A stretch of DNA of 64,000 bases from Paraburkholderia dioscoreae (GTDB lineage Bacteria; Pseudomonadota; Gammaproteobacteria; Burkholderiales; Burkholderiaceae), in NCBI RefSeq assembly GCF_902459535.1, contig NZ_LR699553.1:3472001-3536000 (forward strand), given 5' to 3'. The notes under the pieces were generated by a model. It had not been told where the DNA came from. It did no database searches and worked only from the letters and a program-made list of their open reading frames with translations. Each line of letters starts with the position of its first letter. Positions within the stretch are counted from its first letter, which is position 1. Shown piece after piece: positions 51,444-60,061 of the stretch. The translations under genes were made by a program, and so were the position numbers.

Positions 51444-51886
51444 GCGAACACGGAATGGACACACAGGACATCACCGCCATTGCCAATTATTTGCGTATCG
51501 TGAGCCATCCCAGCCGGCTCGCGATTGCCATGCTGCTGCTCGACGGTCCGCGCGCGGTCTCCGAAATCGAACTGGCGCTGGGACTGCGTCAGCCCAACCT
51601 TTCGCAGCATCTCGGTGTGATGCGCGACGCCCAGGTGCTGACCGCGAGCCGCCGCGCCAAATCGGTCGTCTACGATGTTGCGGACGGACCGCCCAGAATC
51701 CTGATGCAGGCGCTACGCCAGTGCGCTCCCGTCAGGACCACGGCCGGGCCTTTGGCGACACCGCTCGTGGCGCAACCGGCAGGCGCCGCATTGGACCGGA
51801 AAAACTCGCTCAACGAATCCGACGACGGCCTCATGTTCGCGCAGGTTGTGCAGCGTCAGAGCACGCCTTCGGGGCCGGACAGCTGA
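51440..51886 (+). CDS. ArsR family transcriptional regulator
   Basis: The 148-aa protein has a winged HTH (RLAIAMLLLDGPRAVSEIEL, LRQPNLSQHLGVMRDAQVLT, then SVVYDV wing). The metal-site ELCVCDL motif of ArsR/SmtB sensors is absent from the recognition helix, so it probably senses oxidation or a small molecule rather than metals. The C-terminal 60 residues are low-complexity. Coupled to the peroxiredoxin gene, it is a good candidate regulator of the divergent operon. Confidence 0.87.
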   Translation: MSEHGMDTQDITAIANYLRIVSHPSRLAIAMLLLDGPRAVSEIELALGLRQPNLSQHLGVMRDAQVLTASRRAKSVVYDVADGPPRILMQALRQCAPVRTTAGPLATPLVAQPAGAALDRKNSLNESDDGLMFAQVVQRQSTPSGPDS

Positions 51887-51925
51887 CATGCGCCCATCCG
51901 TCGATTAGATGCGCGCGCAACAATG

Positions 51926-53194
51926 TCAGTCTGGCAGCCCCTTGCCGCGTGTCTCGGGCAGGAACAGCACCGCAACCGCACCAAGCAGATAGATTGGAGC
52001 GAACCACAACGCCACCTTCCCCATTCCGCCGAGTGCCGCCGCGAGCGTGCCCGCGGCGATCGCACCCGCCATCGCCAGATAGCGCGCACCTGAAAAGATG
52101 ACGCTGATGGCGGTCGCGCGGATGCGCGTGGGGAAGAGTTCCGGCGTATGGATCGCGTACCAGCTGTACAGGCCGCCGGTGAAGAACCCCGACACCAGTT
52201 GCGCAACCGTTACCGCCTTCGCGGAGCCAAGGCCGGCGAACACGAATGGCACGATCAGAAGCGAGCCGAGCAGATAGACGATCGTCGTCGGACGGCGGCC
52301 CCATGCTTCGGCGAGAAACCCCATCGCAATGCAGCCGACGATCTCGCCGAGGTTGTAAAGCGCACCGGCCCAGCCGGCGAGCGACGCTGCCTCGCGCGGA
52401 TCATGCGCGAGACTTGCGACGAAGGTCGGCAGAAAAGACGTGACCGCCCACCACCCGCCGGTAATGGCCACCGACACGGCGAGCGCAGCCAGCAGACGAC
52501 GACGCACGTACGGCTGTGCGAACAATGCAAGCGGACTGACCTCGTTGCGGGTCTGCGTCCAGCGTGCCGACTCGGGAATGTGGCGGTAGACCGCGAAGAT
52601 GATGAGCAGCGGCACGATGCCGAACAGGTACATCCAGCGCCACGACAATCCGAACGACGATCCGACGAGAATCCACAGCCCGGAGACCAGCAGGCCGCCC
52701 ACTGAAAAGCCCGCCTGCAGAAGTCCGGCACCGCGCGTGCGCCACTTTTCGGGCCACGTCTCCTGGAGCAGCGACGTGCCCACGCCCCACTCCGCGCCAA
52801 TGCCGATACCCGTGAGAAAGCGCGCGAGCGCGAGCCACTGCCATGTCGACGTAAGCGCCGACGCCGTCGTGGCGAGGCTATAGAGCACGACGCCCAGCAG
52901 CATCACCTTGCGCCGCCCGAGCCGGTCGCCCAGCACGCCACCCAGCACGCCGCCGGTTGCCCATCCGGCAAGCGTGATCATCACCAGATAGCCGAGATAG
53001 CGGGCGAAAAACGGCGATGCCTCGTGCGGCAGCAGGTCCGCCAGCGCGGGGCGCGCCGTGACGAGCAGCACGAACGTGTCGTATCCGTCCGCTATCCAGA
53101 AGGTCGTGACAATGGCGATCACGACCCATGCATGCCGCGTGAGTGAGGTGCTGCCCGGCGCCGAAGGCTCACGGATCGATTGGTTCGCGTACAT
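51926..53194 (-). CDS. MFS transporter (metabolite:H+ symporter type)
   Basis: The 422-aa membrane protein has 12 predicted helices. The A-motif GGVLGDRLGRRKVMLLG lies between helices 2 and 3, and the repeated half motif LAEAWGRRPTTIVYLLG in the second half. IGAEWGVGTSLLQETWPEKWR is typical of the sugar/aromatic-acid/H+ symporter group. It is 62 bp downstream of the third monooxygenase gene and probably in its operon, giving the cluster a second uptake or export route. Substrate unknown. Confidence 0.88.
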   Translation of the reverse strand: MYANQSIREPSAPGSTSLTRHAWVVIAIVTTFWIADGYDTFVLLVTARPALADLLPHEASPFFARYLGYLVMITLAGWATGGVLGGVLGDRLGRRKVMLLGVVLYSLATTASALTSTWQWLALARFLTGIGIGAEWGVGTSLLQETWPEKWRTRGAGLLQAGFSVGGLLVSGLWILVGSSFGLSWRWMYLFGIVPLLIIFAVYRHIPESARWTQTRNEVSPLALFAQPYVRRRLLAALAVSVAITGGWWAVTSFLPTFVASLAHDPREAASLAGWAGALYNLGEIVGCIAMGFLAEAWGRRPTTIVYLLGSLLIVPFVFAGLGSAKAVTVAQLVSGFFTGGLYSWYAIHTPELFPTRIRATAISVIFSGARYLAMAGAIAAGTLAAALGGMGKVALWFAPIYLLGAVAVLFLPETRGKGLPD

Positions 53195-53256
53195 AGGTAA
53201 TTAGTATGTCTTAACGTATCGCAGGTTGATGGGGCAAGCAGCAGACCGGACGCGCG

Positions 53257-54558
53257 CTAGAACGCCATCAGGTTGTCACGGAATTGCTCATGTTCGTATT
53301 GCGTGCGCACGACGCCGAGCCGCTGGAGCTCGGGAACGAGGCCATCGGTGATCTCGGCGATGTAGCGGCGCGTGAGATCCGGGTCCATCAGCAGAAAACC
53401 ATCGCCGCCCACCTCGTCGACGATTTCGCTGAGCCGCGCGGCCACATCCTGCGCGGTGCCGACCAGATTCACGTCCGAGAGCATCTTGCCGGTGCCGCTG
53501 ATTTCGCGAAGCGTGCGGCCGCTGTACTGGGCGACGAGCGTCTGATGGCCGTTCGATTTCAACTCGGGAAGCGGCTCATCCAGATCGAACTTCGAAAAAT
53601 CAATGCCGCTCGTGCGCGAGAGCGACGCCAGATGCGCGTCCAGATGCCGGCTCGCGTCTTCGAGTTGCGCGCGACGGCGCATTTCGGCGTTTTCGCGCGA
53701 CTCGTCGACAATGGGCGTGATCAGGAACAGCACCTTGATGCTGTCCGGGTCGCGTCCCGCCTCGCGGGCTTTGGCTCGAATGTCGTCGCGAAACGCTTTC
53801 ATCGAAGCGACACTGCGCGCGGTGCCGATCACGGTTTCGGCCCAGCGCGCGGCGAATTGACGGCCGCGCGGCGATCCGCCCGCCTGGCAGATAACAGGCC
53901 TTCCCTGCGGCGAGCGAGGGGCGCCAAGCGGGCCGCGCGACCGGAAGTACTGGCCCTCGAAATGCACCGGATGCACCTTCGAAGGATCCGCGAAAATCTC
54001 GTTCTGCTGGTCCATTACCACGGCGTCGGCATCCCACGACTCCCACAGTCTGGTGACCAGATCCACGTATTCGTCGGCCATGTCGTAGCGCTGGTCGTGC
54101 GGATACTGCCTGTCGAGCCCGAAGTTCTGTGCGCCGCCGTCGTTGCTGCCCGTCACGAGATTCCAGCCTGCGCGGCCGTGACTCACATGATCGAGTGTGT
54201 TGGTCAGGCGCGCGAGTTGAAACGGGTGATATTCGGTCGTCGAAAGCGTCGTAACGACGCCGAGCCGCCGTGTCGCCTGAATCAGGAACGATGCAAGCAC
54301 GGCCGGATCCAGCTTGGGCGAATCGACCGCGTAGCGCAGATAGATATCGTGCGAATTCTGATAGGTGTACGGAATGTTCGACGAGTCTTCGATCATCACG
54401 TAGTCGAACGCGGCGCGTTCGAGTGCGCGCGAGAGATCCACGAAAAGATCGGGCGACGTCCAGCCCTTGGGGTTCGGGCCGCCCCAAGGCAGCCGCCATG
54501 CCTTGGGACCGAAGCCGCGGGAGATGAACCAGGCGAGATGAAACGGTTTGCGTGCCAT
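53257..54558 (-). CDS. LLM-class flavin monooxygenase (NtaA/SnaA/DszA type), copy 3
   Basis: The 433-aa enzyme has the NtaA-type N-terminus (KPFHLAWFISRGFGPKAWRL, WGGPNPKGW), SSNIPYTYQNSHDIYLRYAV, the GRAGWNLVTGSNDGGAQNFG segment and ICQAGGSPRGRQFAARWAET. It belongs to the same subgroup as copy 2 but is well diverged, so a different step or substrate is likely. It needs FMNH2 from an unseen reductase. The gene lies 30 bp after osmC-like and before the MFS gene, forming a three-gene unit. Confidence 0.9.
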   Translation of the reverse strand: MARKPFHLAWFISRGFGPKAWRLPWGGPNPKGWTSPDLFVDLSRALERAAFDYVMIEDSSNIPYTYQNSHDIYLRYAVDSPKLDPAVLASFLIQATRRLGVVTTLSTTEYHPFQLARLTNTLDHVSHGRAGWNLVTGSNDGGAQNFGLDRQYPHDQRYDMADEYVDLVTRLWESWDADAVVMDQQNEIFADPSKVHPVHFEGQYFRSRGPLGAPRSPQGRPVICQAGGSPRGRQFAARWAETVIGTARSVASMKAFRDDIRAKAREAGRDPDSIKVLFLITPIVDESRENAEMRRRAQLEDASRHLDAHLASLSRTSGIDFSKFDLDEPLPELKSNGHQTLVAQYSGRTLREISGTGKMLSDVNLVGTAQDVAARLSEIVDEVGGDGFLLMDPDLTRRYIAEITDGLVPELQRLGVVRTQYEHEQFRDNLMAF

Positions 54559-54588
54559 GTCTGCTTCGTTACGGTCGGATGCGACGGG

Positions 54589-55005
54589 TTAGGGATGAGC
54601 CGTGACTGCGACGGAAATCGGGCCGGCGCGGCGCACCGTGTTGTAGATCACGCAGCCGCTCGTGAAATGGTCGATCAACCGCTGCGCTTGGGGCTGCGTC
54701 ACGCCGTGCACCGTCACCTCGATATGCACGCGGGCAAAGCGAGTACGGTCGTCAGGGTCGCGCAGTGAATCGACGGTGGCATCGGCATGGCGCACGTTCA
54801 ACTCGAATTCCCGCGCGGCCTTTTCGACGCTGCCGAGTGCGCACACGCCGAGCGCCGAGAGCAGAAGCTCCGAAGGCTCCACTGCCGCCGTCTCGCCGTC
54901 GCGCGCGGAGGGCGAATCGGAGGCGAAGAAATTTCCGCGGCTTTCGACCAGATAGCGGCCAGTCACGCCGATGGTTTTTGCGGTTGCGCTGCGCTGTTCG
55001 CTCAT
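54589..55005 (-). CDS. OsmC/Ohr family protein
   Basis: The 138-aa protein has the OsmC fold with the two reactive cysteines in ALGVCALGSVEKAARE and TSGCVIYNTVRRAG. OsmC/Ohr proteins reduce organic hydroperoxides with thiols. Position at the head of a monooxygenase operon supports a role in removing peroxides made during substrate oxidation. The start ATG overlaps no other gene; the divergent MocR-like gene begins 274 bp away. Confidence 0.88.
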   Translation of the reverse strand: MSEQRSATAKTIGVTGRYLVESRGNFFASDSPSARDGETAAVEPSELLLSALGVCALGSVEKAAREFELNVRHADATVDSLRDPDDRTRFARVHIEVTVHGVTQPQAQRLIDHFTSGCVIYNTVRRAGPISVAVTAHP

Positions 55006-55279
55006 GAGAGTGCTCTTTCCAGATGGTTCGATAAGATTGCCGTGACGTGATTAGATACCCGCTCTGACGTTCGTTCCAGTAACATATTCAGATATGTTTA
55101 TATTATAAAAATATGTTCAACGTCGCGATCGGCGATCGACAATGCTGTCGAAGAGAGAAAGCCCGAGGATGCGAAACGGCTCGAAACGGCGGCACAGATC
55201 GCTGCGCGGAACCCTTTTCCCTTATCTGGCGCGGCACAGCGGCGAATTAACCGACAGCGAACATGCAACGGATGATTGA

Positions 55280-56683
55280 ATGACCAAACACCAAACGGCG
55301 CCCGACGGCGTGGAGAGCGAAACCGGCCAACTGGCGGAGGCGGACTGGATTGCACGATATGTTCAAACGGACGGCGGGGGCGACCTGGTCCACAGCATCC
55401 GCGACCTGATCCGCACCGGGCGGCTGCAGGCGGGGGCGCGCCTGCCGACCGTGCGCGTACTGGCGCCGCTGCTCGGCGTGAGCCCGGCAACCGTCGCCGG
55501 CGCGTGGTCGCGGCTGCGCGACCTTGGCCTGATCGACACGCGCCGGCGCGGCGGCACGGTGGTGACGGATACCGGAACACGAGAAACCGCCCGTGCCGAT
55601 TCCCCCGACGATCATTCGTGGGACCTCGCACAAGGGCTGATCGACTACGCACTCCTGCCCGATCTCGGTCAGGCGCTGCTTGCCGGATCGCGAGAACCCT
55701 CAGCCCATCGCGCGTCGAAGGAGCACGCCATACCGAGCCTCATTGCCGCCGTAGCGCCCACGTGGCCATTCCGGCCCGAGGCGTGGAGCACCGCCGGCAG
55801 CGGCACGGAAGGCACGCTGCTCGCCATCGAGGCCGCCGTGGGCGAACAGCGTCTCCTCGCCATCGAATCGCCCACGAGTCCGCGGCTGCTCGACATCTGT
55901 TCGACGCTCGGCCTCGAGCTCATTGCAGTGGAGTGCGACGGGCGCGGCCCCACGCCTTCGTCGCTGCGCACCGCGCTCGAGCGGCGGCCAGCAGCGTTCG
56001 TCTATCAGCCCCGCGCCCAGGTGCCGCTGGGACACGCCGTCGACGCTGCACGTCTCGACGAGCTGGCGCGGTTGCTTCACGAAAGCCCGCAGACGCAGAT
56101 CGTGGAGGATGATTTCATCGGGCCGCTGTCGTTGCGCAGCGCACCCAGCATGGGCGCATTGCTGCCCGAACGCACGCTCCTCGTACGCGGCTATTGCAAC
56201 ACTTACGGCATCGACTTGCGGACCTGCGTGCTCGCCGGCTCGTCACGACTCATCGACCGGACGCGCAAGCTTCGCAGTTTTGGCGCCGCGATGAACAGCC
56301 GCATTCTTCAAGGTGCGCTGGCGTGGCTTTTGACGGACACGCGGACCAACGCGGCGGTCGACCACGCCCGCCAACGATATGCCGCACGACGCTCAGCGTT
56401 GCGCGATCTGTTGCTCGCGCGCGGCATGAGCGCCCAGGGTGACGACGGGTTGAACCTGTGGGTGGCGGTGCCTCACGAAGAGACGGCGATCGTCGCGCTC
56501 GCCGCGCATGGCATATCGGTTGCGAGTGGCAGCCGTTGCCACGTCGGCCCGCGCACTGGCGAGTTTCTTCGCGTCTCGACGGCGCGGCTTCCCGACTCTG
56601 CGGAAGCGCTTCGACGGATTGCCGACAAGTTCGGCGCGCTGGTCAACCTGGAAGCGGGGCAAAGCTCGCGTCAATTGGCCTAG
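55280..56683 (+). CDS. MocR/GntR-type regulator lacking the PLP lysine
   Basis: The 467-aa protein has an N-terminal GntR winged HTH (LVHSIRDLIRTGRLQAGARL, PLLGVSPATVAGAWSRLRDL) and an aminotransferase-like domain from about residue 115. The cofactor aspartate region IVEDDFIGPL is kept. At the Schiff-base site the family's SFSK-x6-R pattern reads GYCNTYGIDLR, with Asn in place of Lys. The protein thus may not bind PLP covalently. It is divergent from the osmC-monooxygenase-MFS unit and probably controls it. Confidence 0.85.
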   Translation: MTKHQTAPDGVESETGQLAEADWIARYVQTDGGGDLVHSIRDLIRTGRLQAGARLPTVRVLAPLLGVSPATVAGAWSRLRDLGLIDTRRRGGTVVTDTGTRETARADSPDDHSWDLAQGLIDYALLPDLGQALLAGSREPSAHRASKEHAIPSLIAAVAPTWPFRPEAWSTAGSGTEGTLLAIEAAVGEQRLLAIESPTSPRLLDICSTLGLELIAVECDGRGPTPSSLRTALERRPAAFVYQPRAQVPLGHAVDAARLDELARLLHESPQTQIVEDDFIGPLSLRSAPSMGALLPERTLLVRGYCNTYGIDLRTCVLAGSSRLIDRTRKLRSFGAAMNSRILQGALAWLLTDTRTNAAVDHARQRYAARRSALRDLLLARGMSAQGDDGLNLWVAVPHEETAIVALAAHGISVASGSRCHVGPRTGEFLRVSTARLPDSAEALRRIADKFGALVNLEAGQSSRQLA

Positions 56684-56727
56684 CGATAACCCGGCCCGCA
56701 GAGAAATTCTGGCCAGGCGGGGTTTCG

Positions 56728-57240
56728 ATGGGAGGCTCAAGCTCGCTCATGCAGCGCAGCGCGAATTCGAATTTCGGCCCCTCGACCAGCATGCCCGATA
56801 CGTCCTTCCCGTCCTCCCAACGACTCAATACATCCGTGATGGGTGTGCTGGCGATCATCGGCAATTGGACACTTCCGCATTACGACACGCTGCGTGCGCT
56901 GAGCGTGGAGCGGGTCACGCAGGACGCAATCACTTCTCTGGATTTCTCCCGGCTCGGCGGACACGACACCGCCGGTGCTGCGTTGCTTGCACAAGTGCTC
57001 GGCCCGGAACGTCTGCAAAGCCTGTTGCACGACGCCACCGGTCTTGACCATGATCGCCTCGCCCTCCTCGACGCAGTTGTGCTCGCCGTCGGAAAGGTCG
57101 CCGGGCAGCCCGTTACACGACGGCGTAACGGTGTGATCGAACTACTCGAGCGCATCGGTGCGGCTGTTCTGCGACTCGCCCATCGCACGGTCGCGCTACT
57201 CGGGTTCATCGGCCTCGTGCTCGAGTCGCTGATGCTTGCC
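56728..57240 (+). pseudogene. truncated MlaE-type ABC permease (N-terminal STAS part)
   Basis: The frame reads MGVLAIIGNWTLPHYDTLRA, SLDFSRLGGHDTAGAALLAQ and HRTVALLGFIGLVLESLMLA: the STAS-like N-terminal domain and first membrane segment of MlaE-family lipid-transport permeases. The rest of the permease (about 250 residues expected) is missing; after about 57240 the sequence changes to a different gene in another frame. It lies directly downstream of the MocR-like gene. Confidence 0.75.
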
Positions 57241-57562
57241 GCGTGCCGACCGAAAGCACGTCCCCGGCGCACCGAACACCTATTACAACGCGAAAGCTGC
57301 TTCAGTGGGTGCACAACTCGGCTTCGAATCGAAGAGCGTGGCCCTCGTGTTTCTCACCCAGAACGCGCTCGACCGGTTCCGTAACAGCAAGAGCTGGACG
57401 CTCGGCGTTGATGGATCCGTGGCCTTCTTCAAGAGCGGCGAAAACGGCAAATTCGACACCAACACAGCTCGCCATTCCATTGTGGGCGTTGTCGAGACCA
57501 AGGAAGGCCTGATGTTCGACCTGTCGCTGAAGGGCACGCATTTCTCGAAGGCACCGGTCTGA
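57241..57562 (+). pseudogene. 3' fragment of a SYLF (YSC84-like) lipid-binding protein
   Basis: From about 57270 the frame reads YYNAKAASVGAQLGFESKSV, LTQNALDRFRNSKSWTLGVD and ends GLMFDLSLKGTHFSKAPV, the C-terminal part of a SYLF-domain lipoprotein. The N-terminal half, with signal peptide, is absent. The join to the permease fragment near 57240 looks like a deletion junction. Confidence 0.75.
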
Positions 57563-57745
57563 TTGCGGCATCGACCGCTTACCCGATCGCAATCGAATGC
57601 AGCGCATAACCAGGTGTGGTGCAGACGTTGCGAGCGGCACCAGGTACACAGCCGTTCAATATTCGCCGGACTTCGGCGCGCCATGTCGTCGCAAACCGCG
57701 TAATTGGAAAGAGAAGATCGACATTGGCGCTGGAGGACGTCCGGC

Positions 57746-59215
57746 CTATTGAACCCGCAGACCCAAGGTGTTCTTGTAGATCCGGCCGTCCTTCATGATG
57801 ATCCTCATGCTCCTTTGTGGCTCCGAGATCAGCGAAATGTCCTCGAGCGGATTTCCTTCGATGACCAGGAGGTCCGCAAAAGCGCCGGGCTGAATCATAC
57901 CCAGCGCGCCGGGATAGGGACTGCGCAAGCCTGACAAACTGAGGAGCTCTGCATTGCGGCTGGTGCCGAGCCGCAGGACATCGACGTTCTCGAACCAGCG
58001 ACTGAGTTTCGAAAGCTGCCTGCCTTGCGTCAAGGCACCCGGAGGATTGAACAGGACGTCCGTTCCCCAAGCCATATTCACGTTGTGCTTCTGCCCGAGC
58101 TCGAAGGCTCGCACCGTCCCTTCCGCGATAGCCTTCTGCTGCAGACGCTGCGCTTCAGTCGCCTTTGGGTTGGCGTCCTCGTCGGCCAGGAATGGCTGCA
58201 GACTCCACCAGGCGCCGGCATCGGCAATCCTTCGCACGGTCTCTTCGTCCGCAAGCTGGCCGTGCTCGATGGACTTCACCCCGCATGACAAGGCTCGGCG
58301 AATGCCGGCCGAGGTGTACACGTGGGCGCAAACGTAGGTTCCCCAGTCCGATGCCGCGTTGACCGCGGCGCGCATTTCTTCTTCCGTGTATTGAATGGAA
58401 TCGAGCGGGTCGAACATGGAAGACACACCCCCGCCCGCCATGATCTTGATCTGGCTCGCGCCGAGCATCAGTTGTTCGCGCACCCGTCTGAGCATCTCGG
58501 GCACACCGTCGGCGATCGATGATATGCCCGCCACTTCCGCAGCGCTCAGTGAGCACAATGCGGTGCGCGGCAACTCGCTGCGGCTGCGGAAGTCGCCATG
58601 TCCGGACGTTTGCGAAATCATCGCGCCTGAAGGAAAGATTCGCGGACCGGCGACGCGGTTCTCGTCGATCGCCCGCTTCAACGAGAAAGAGGGGCCGCCC
58701 ACGTCGCGAACCGTGGTGAAGCCGCGCAAGATGGTGCGCTCGGCTTCCTGCGCCGCCAGAAGATAGATATACGTGATGTCGGCCGTCATTGCCACGCTCA
58801 GTGGAACGGCGGCAAGAATCGAATGCCAGTGCGCGTCGATCAGCCCGGGCATGATGACGTGCCCCACGCAATCGATCACCTGCGCGCCGCCGACATCTTG
58901 TCCTGTGGGAACCAGGTCCTCGACCCGGTTGCCGTTTACGACGAGGTCGTGCCCCTCGTGCAGAATGCTGGAAGTTCCGTCGAAGATCCGCGCGCCTCTC
59001 AGGACGACGGGGCCGGCCGCCGCCGCCGGAGAGAAGACCGGGTCGGCCATGCTGTGGCCGCCCGCTGCGAAACCGGATTCGAAGTCATGACCTGCCGAGT
59101 GGCGCGAAACCGTCTCACTGATACGGCGGCAAATGTTGTGCGTCAGCGCGTTCTGACAACCGCATCCGAAGCGATGCCAGGAACTCCGACTTTCGTCGTC
59201 ATACGTGTTTACCAT
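57746..59215 (-). CDS. amidohydrolase family metal-dependent hydrolase
   Basis: The 489-aa enzyme has the amidohydrolase barrel with the metal motif His129-Trp-His131 (GLIDAHWHS), the strand lysine IKIMAGGGVSSMFD, the metal histidines CAHVYTSAGIRRAL and SIEHGQLADEETV, and the catalytic Asp in AWGTDVLFNPPG. It resembles the imidazolonepropionase/prolidase-like subgroup that cleaves amides of amino acids. Substrate unknown. GGAGACCGAG precedes the ATG at 59215; the first 55 residues lie outside the domain, so the ATG at 59050 is an alternative. Confidence 0.88.
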   Translation of the reverse strand: MVNTYDDESRSSWHRFGCGCQNALTHNICRRISETVSRHSAGHDFESGFAAGGHSMADPVFSPAAAAGPVVLRGARIFDGTSSILHEGHDLVVNGNRVEDLVPTGQDVGGAQVIDCVGHVIMPGLIDAHWHSILAAVPLSVAMTADITYIYLLAAQEAERTILRGFTTVRDVGGPSFSLKRAIDENRVAGPRIFPSGAMISQTSGHGDFRSRSELPRTALCSLSAAEVAGISSIADGVPEMLRRVREQLMLGASQIKIMAGGGVSSMFDPLDSIQYTEEEMRAAVNAASDWGTYVCAHVYTSAGIRRALSCGVKSIEHGQLADEETVRRIADAGAWWSLQPFLADEDANPKATEAQRLQQKAIAEGTVRAFELGQKHNVNMAWGTDVLFNPPGALTQGRQLSKLSRWFENVDVLRLGTSRNAELLSLSGLRSPYPGALGMIQPGAFADLLVIEGNPLEDISLISEPQRSMRIIMKDGRIYKNTLGLRVQ

Positions 59216-59589
59216 CTCGGTCTCCGCGGTTTACCGAATGCACTGGACTCTTTTCACACCTGACGTCACAACAGACGATGCCGGCGCAACGCGCGTTCAA
59301 TATACATGGTCGCGTGTCCGGGGGCATTGATACACCGAAATATACGTATTGGCATTTTATTCACATGGCATGCCTCATTCGATGCATGCGATTGTGTCTG
59401 CTTGCATTGATATGGCGAAACGTATATCCTCAATTCAACCGGGATGTCCATTAACGGAAATTCCCGGCTTTTCAATTAACCCTTTATCTTTTTGGCATGA
59501 CTTTATTTTTCCATGTATAGCGGCTAATTGCGATCGCGAGGCAAGCAGTTTCGATTGCCGCGATCCACCTCACTTTGCGGAGGTTTCTC
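59216..59589. other. AT-rich gap before the pilin-like gene
   Basis: No gene was seen in 374 bases. The DNA is clearly AT-richer than its surroundings, as often in front of fimbrial genes, and ends in the ribosome binding site GCGGAGGTTTCTC. It should hold the promoters of the amidohydrolase (leftward) and the pilin-like gene (rightward). Confidence 0.5.
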
Positions 59590-59925
59590 ATGGCACGACG
59601 TTCGATCGTCTCACACTGTCTACTAGCCACCTCTTTGCTCTTCGTGTGCTCCGTTGGGAGCGCTCAGGCGAGCGGTGTCATCCGCTTCAGCGGAATGATC
59701 GTCGAGCCACCCTGTTCGCTGAGCATGAGCGACAATGCGTCGAGTCAGGCGCGTTTCAATATGACATGTCCCCGTCCCGCTGCTGGCAGCGTCGCTTTCA
59801 TGAATACGTCCAGTCAAACCCCGTTGCGCACGTTCAGGTTAACCCAACAGTCACAATCGGTTCGTTTGCCAGCCATTGATACGACGAAGAGTCCGCGGAT
59901 AATCGCAGTCGTTACCTACCTGTAA
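59590..59925 (+). CDS. short type 1 pilin-like protein
   Basis: The 111-aa product has a signal peptide (MARRSIVSHCLLATSLLFVC...AQA) and a fimbrial-subunit-like core: SGVIRFSGMIVEPPCSLSMS and RFNMTCPRP with the two cysteines of chaperone-usher pilins. It is shorter than the usual 150-180 aa. No chaperone or usher gene is nearby. A strong GGAGG precedes the ATG. Neighbouring sensor-regulator genes suggest that it may be part of a regulated surface-structure locus. Confidence 0.75.
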   Translation: MARRSIVSHCLLATSLLFVCSVGSAQASGVIRFSGMIVEPPCSLSMSDNASSQARFNMTCPRPAAGSVAFMNTSSQTPLRTFRLTQQSQSVRLPAIDTTKSPRIIAVVTYL

Positions 59926-60061
59926 TTGATAAGCTCTAACGCGTTAATCCGGATAGGTCGCAATCCTGTTGGCTAATAGCCCGATATTGATTCGACTGTG
60001 CCGCTTTCCGGATTGACGCGATAATGCTGCGCGCTATCGTTGAAGGGCCATTGGTTCTCAT

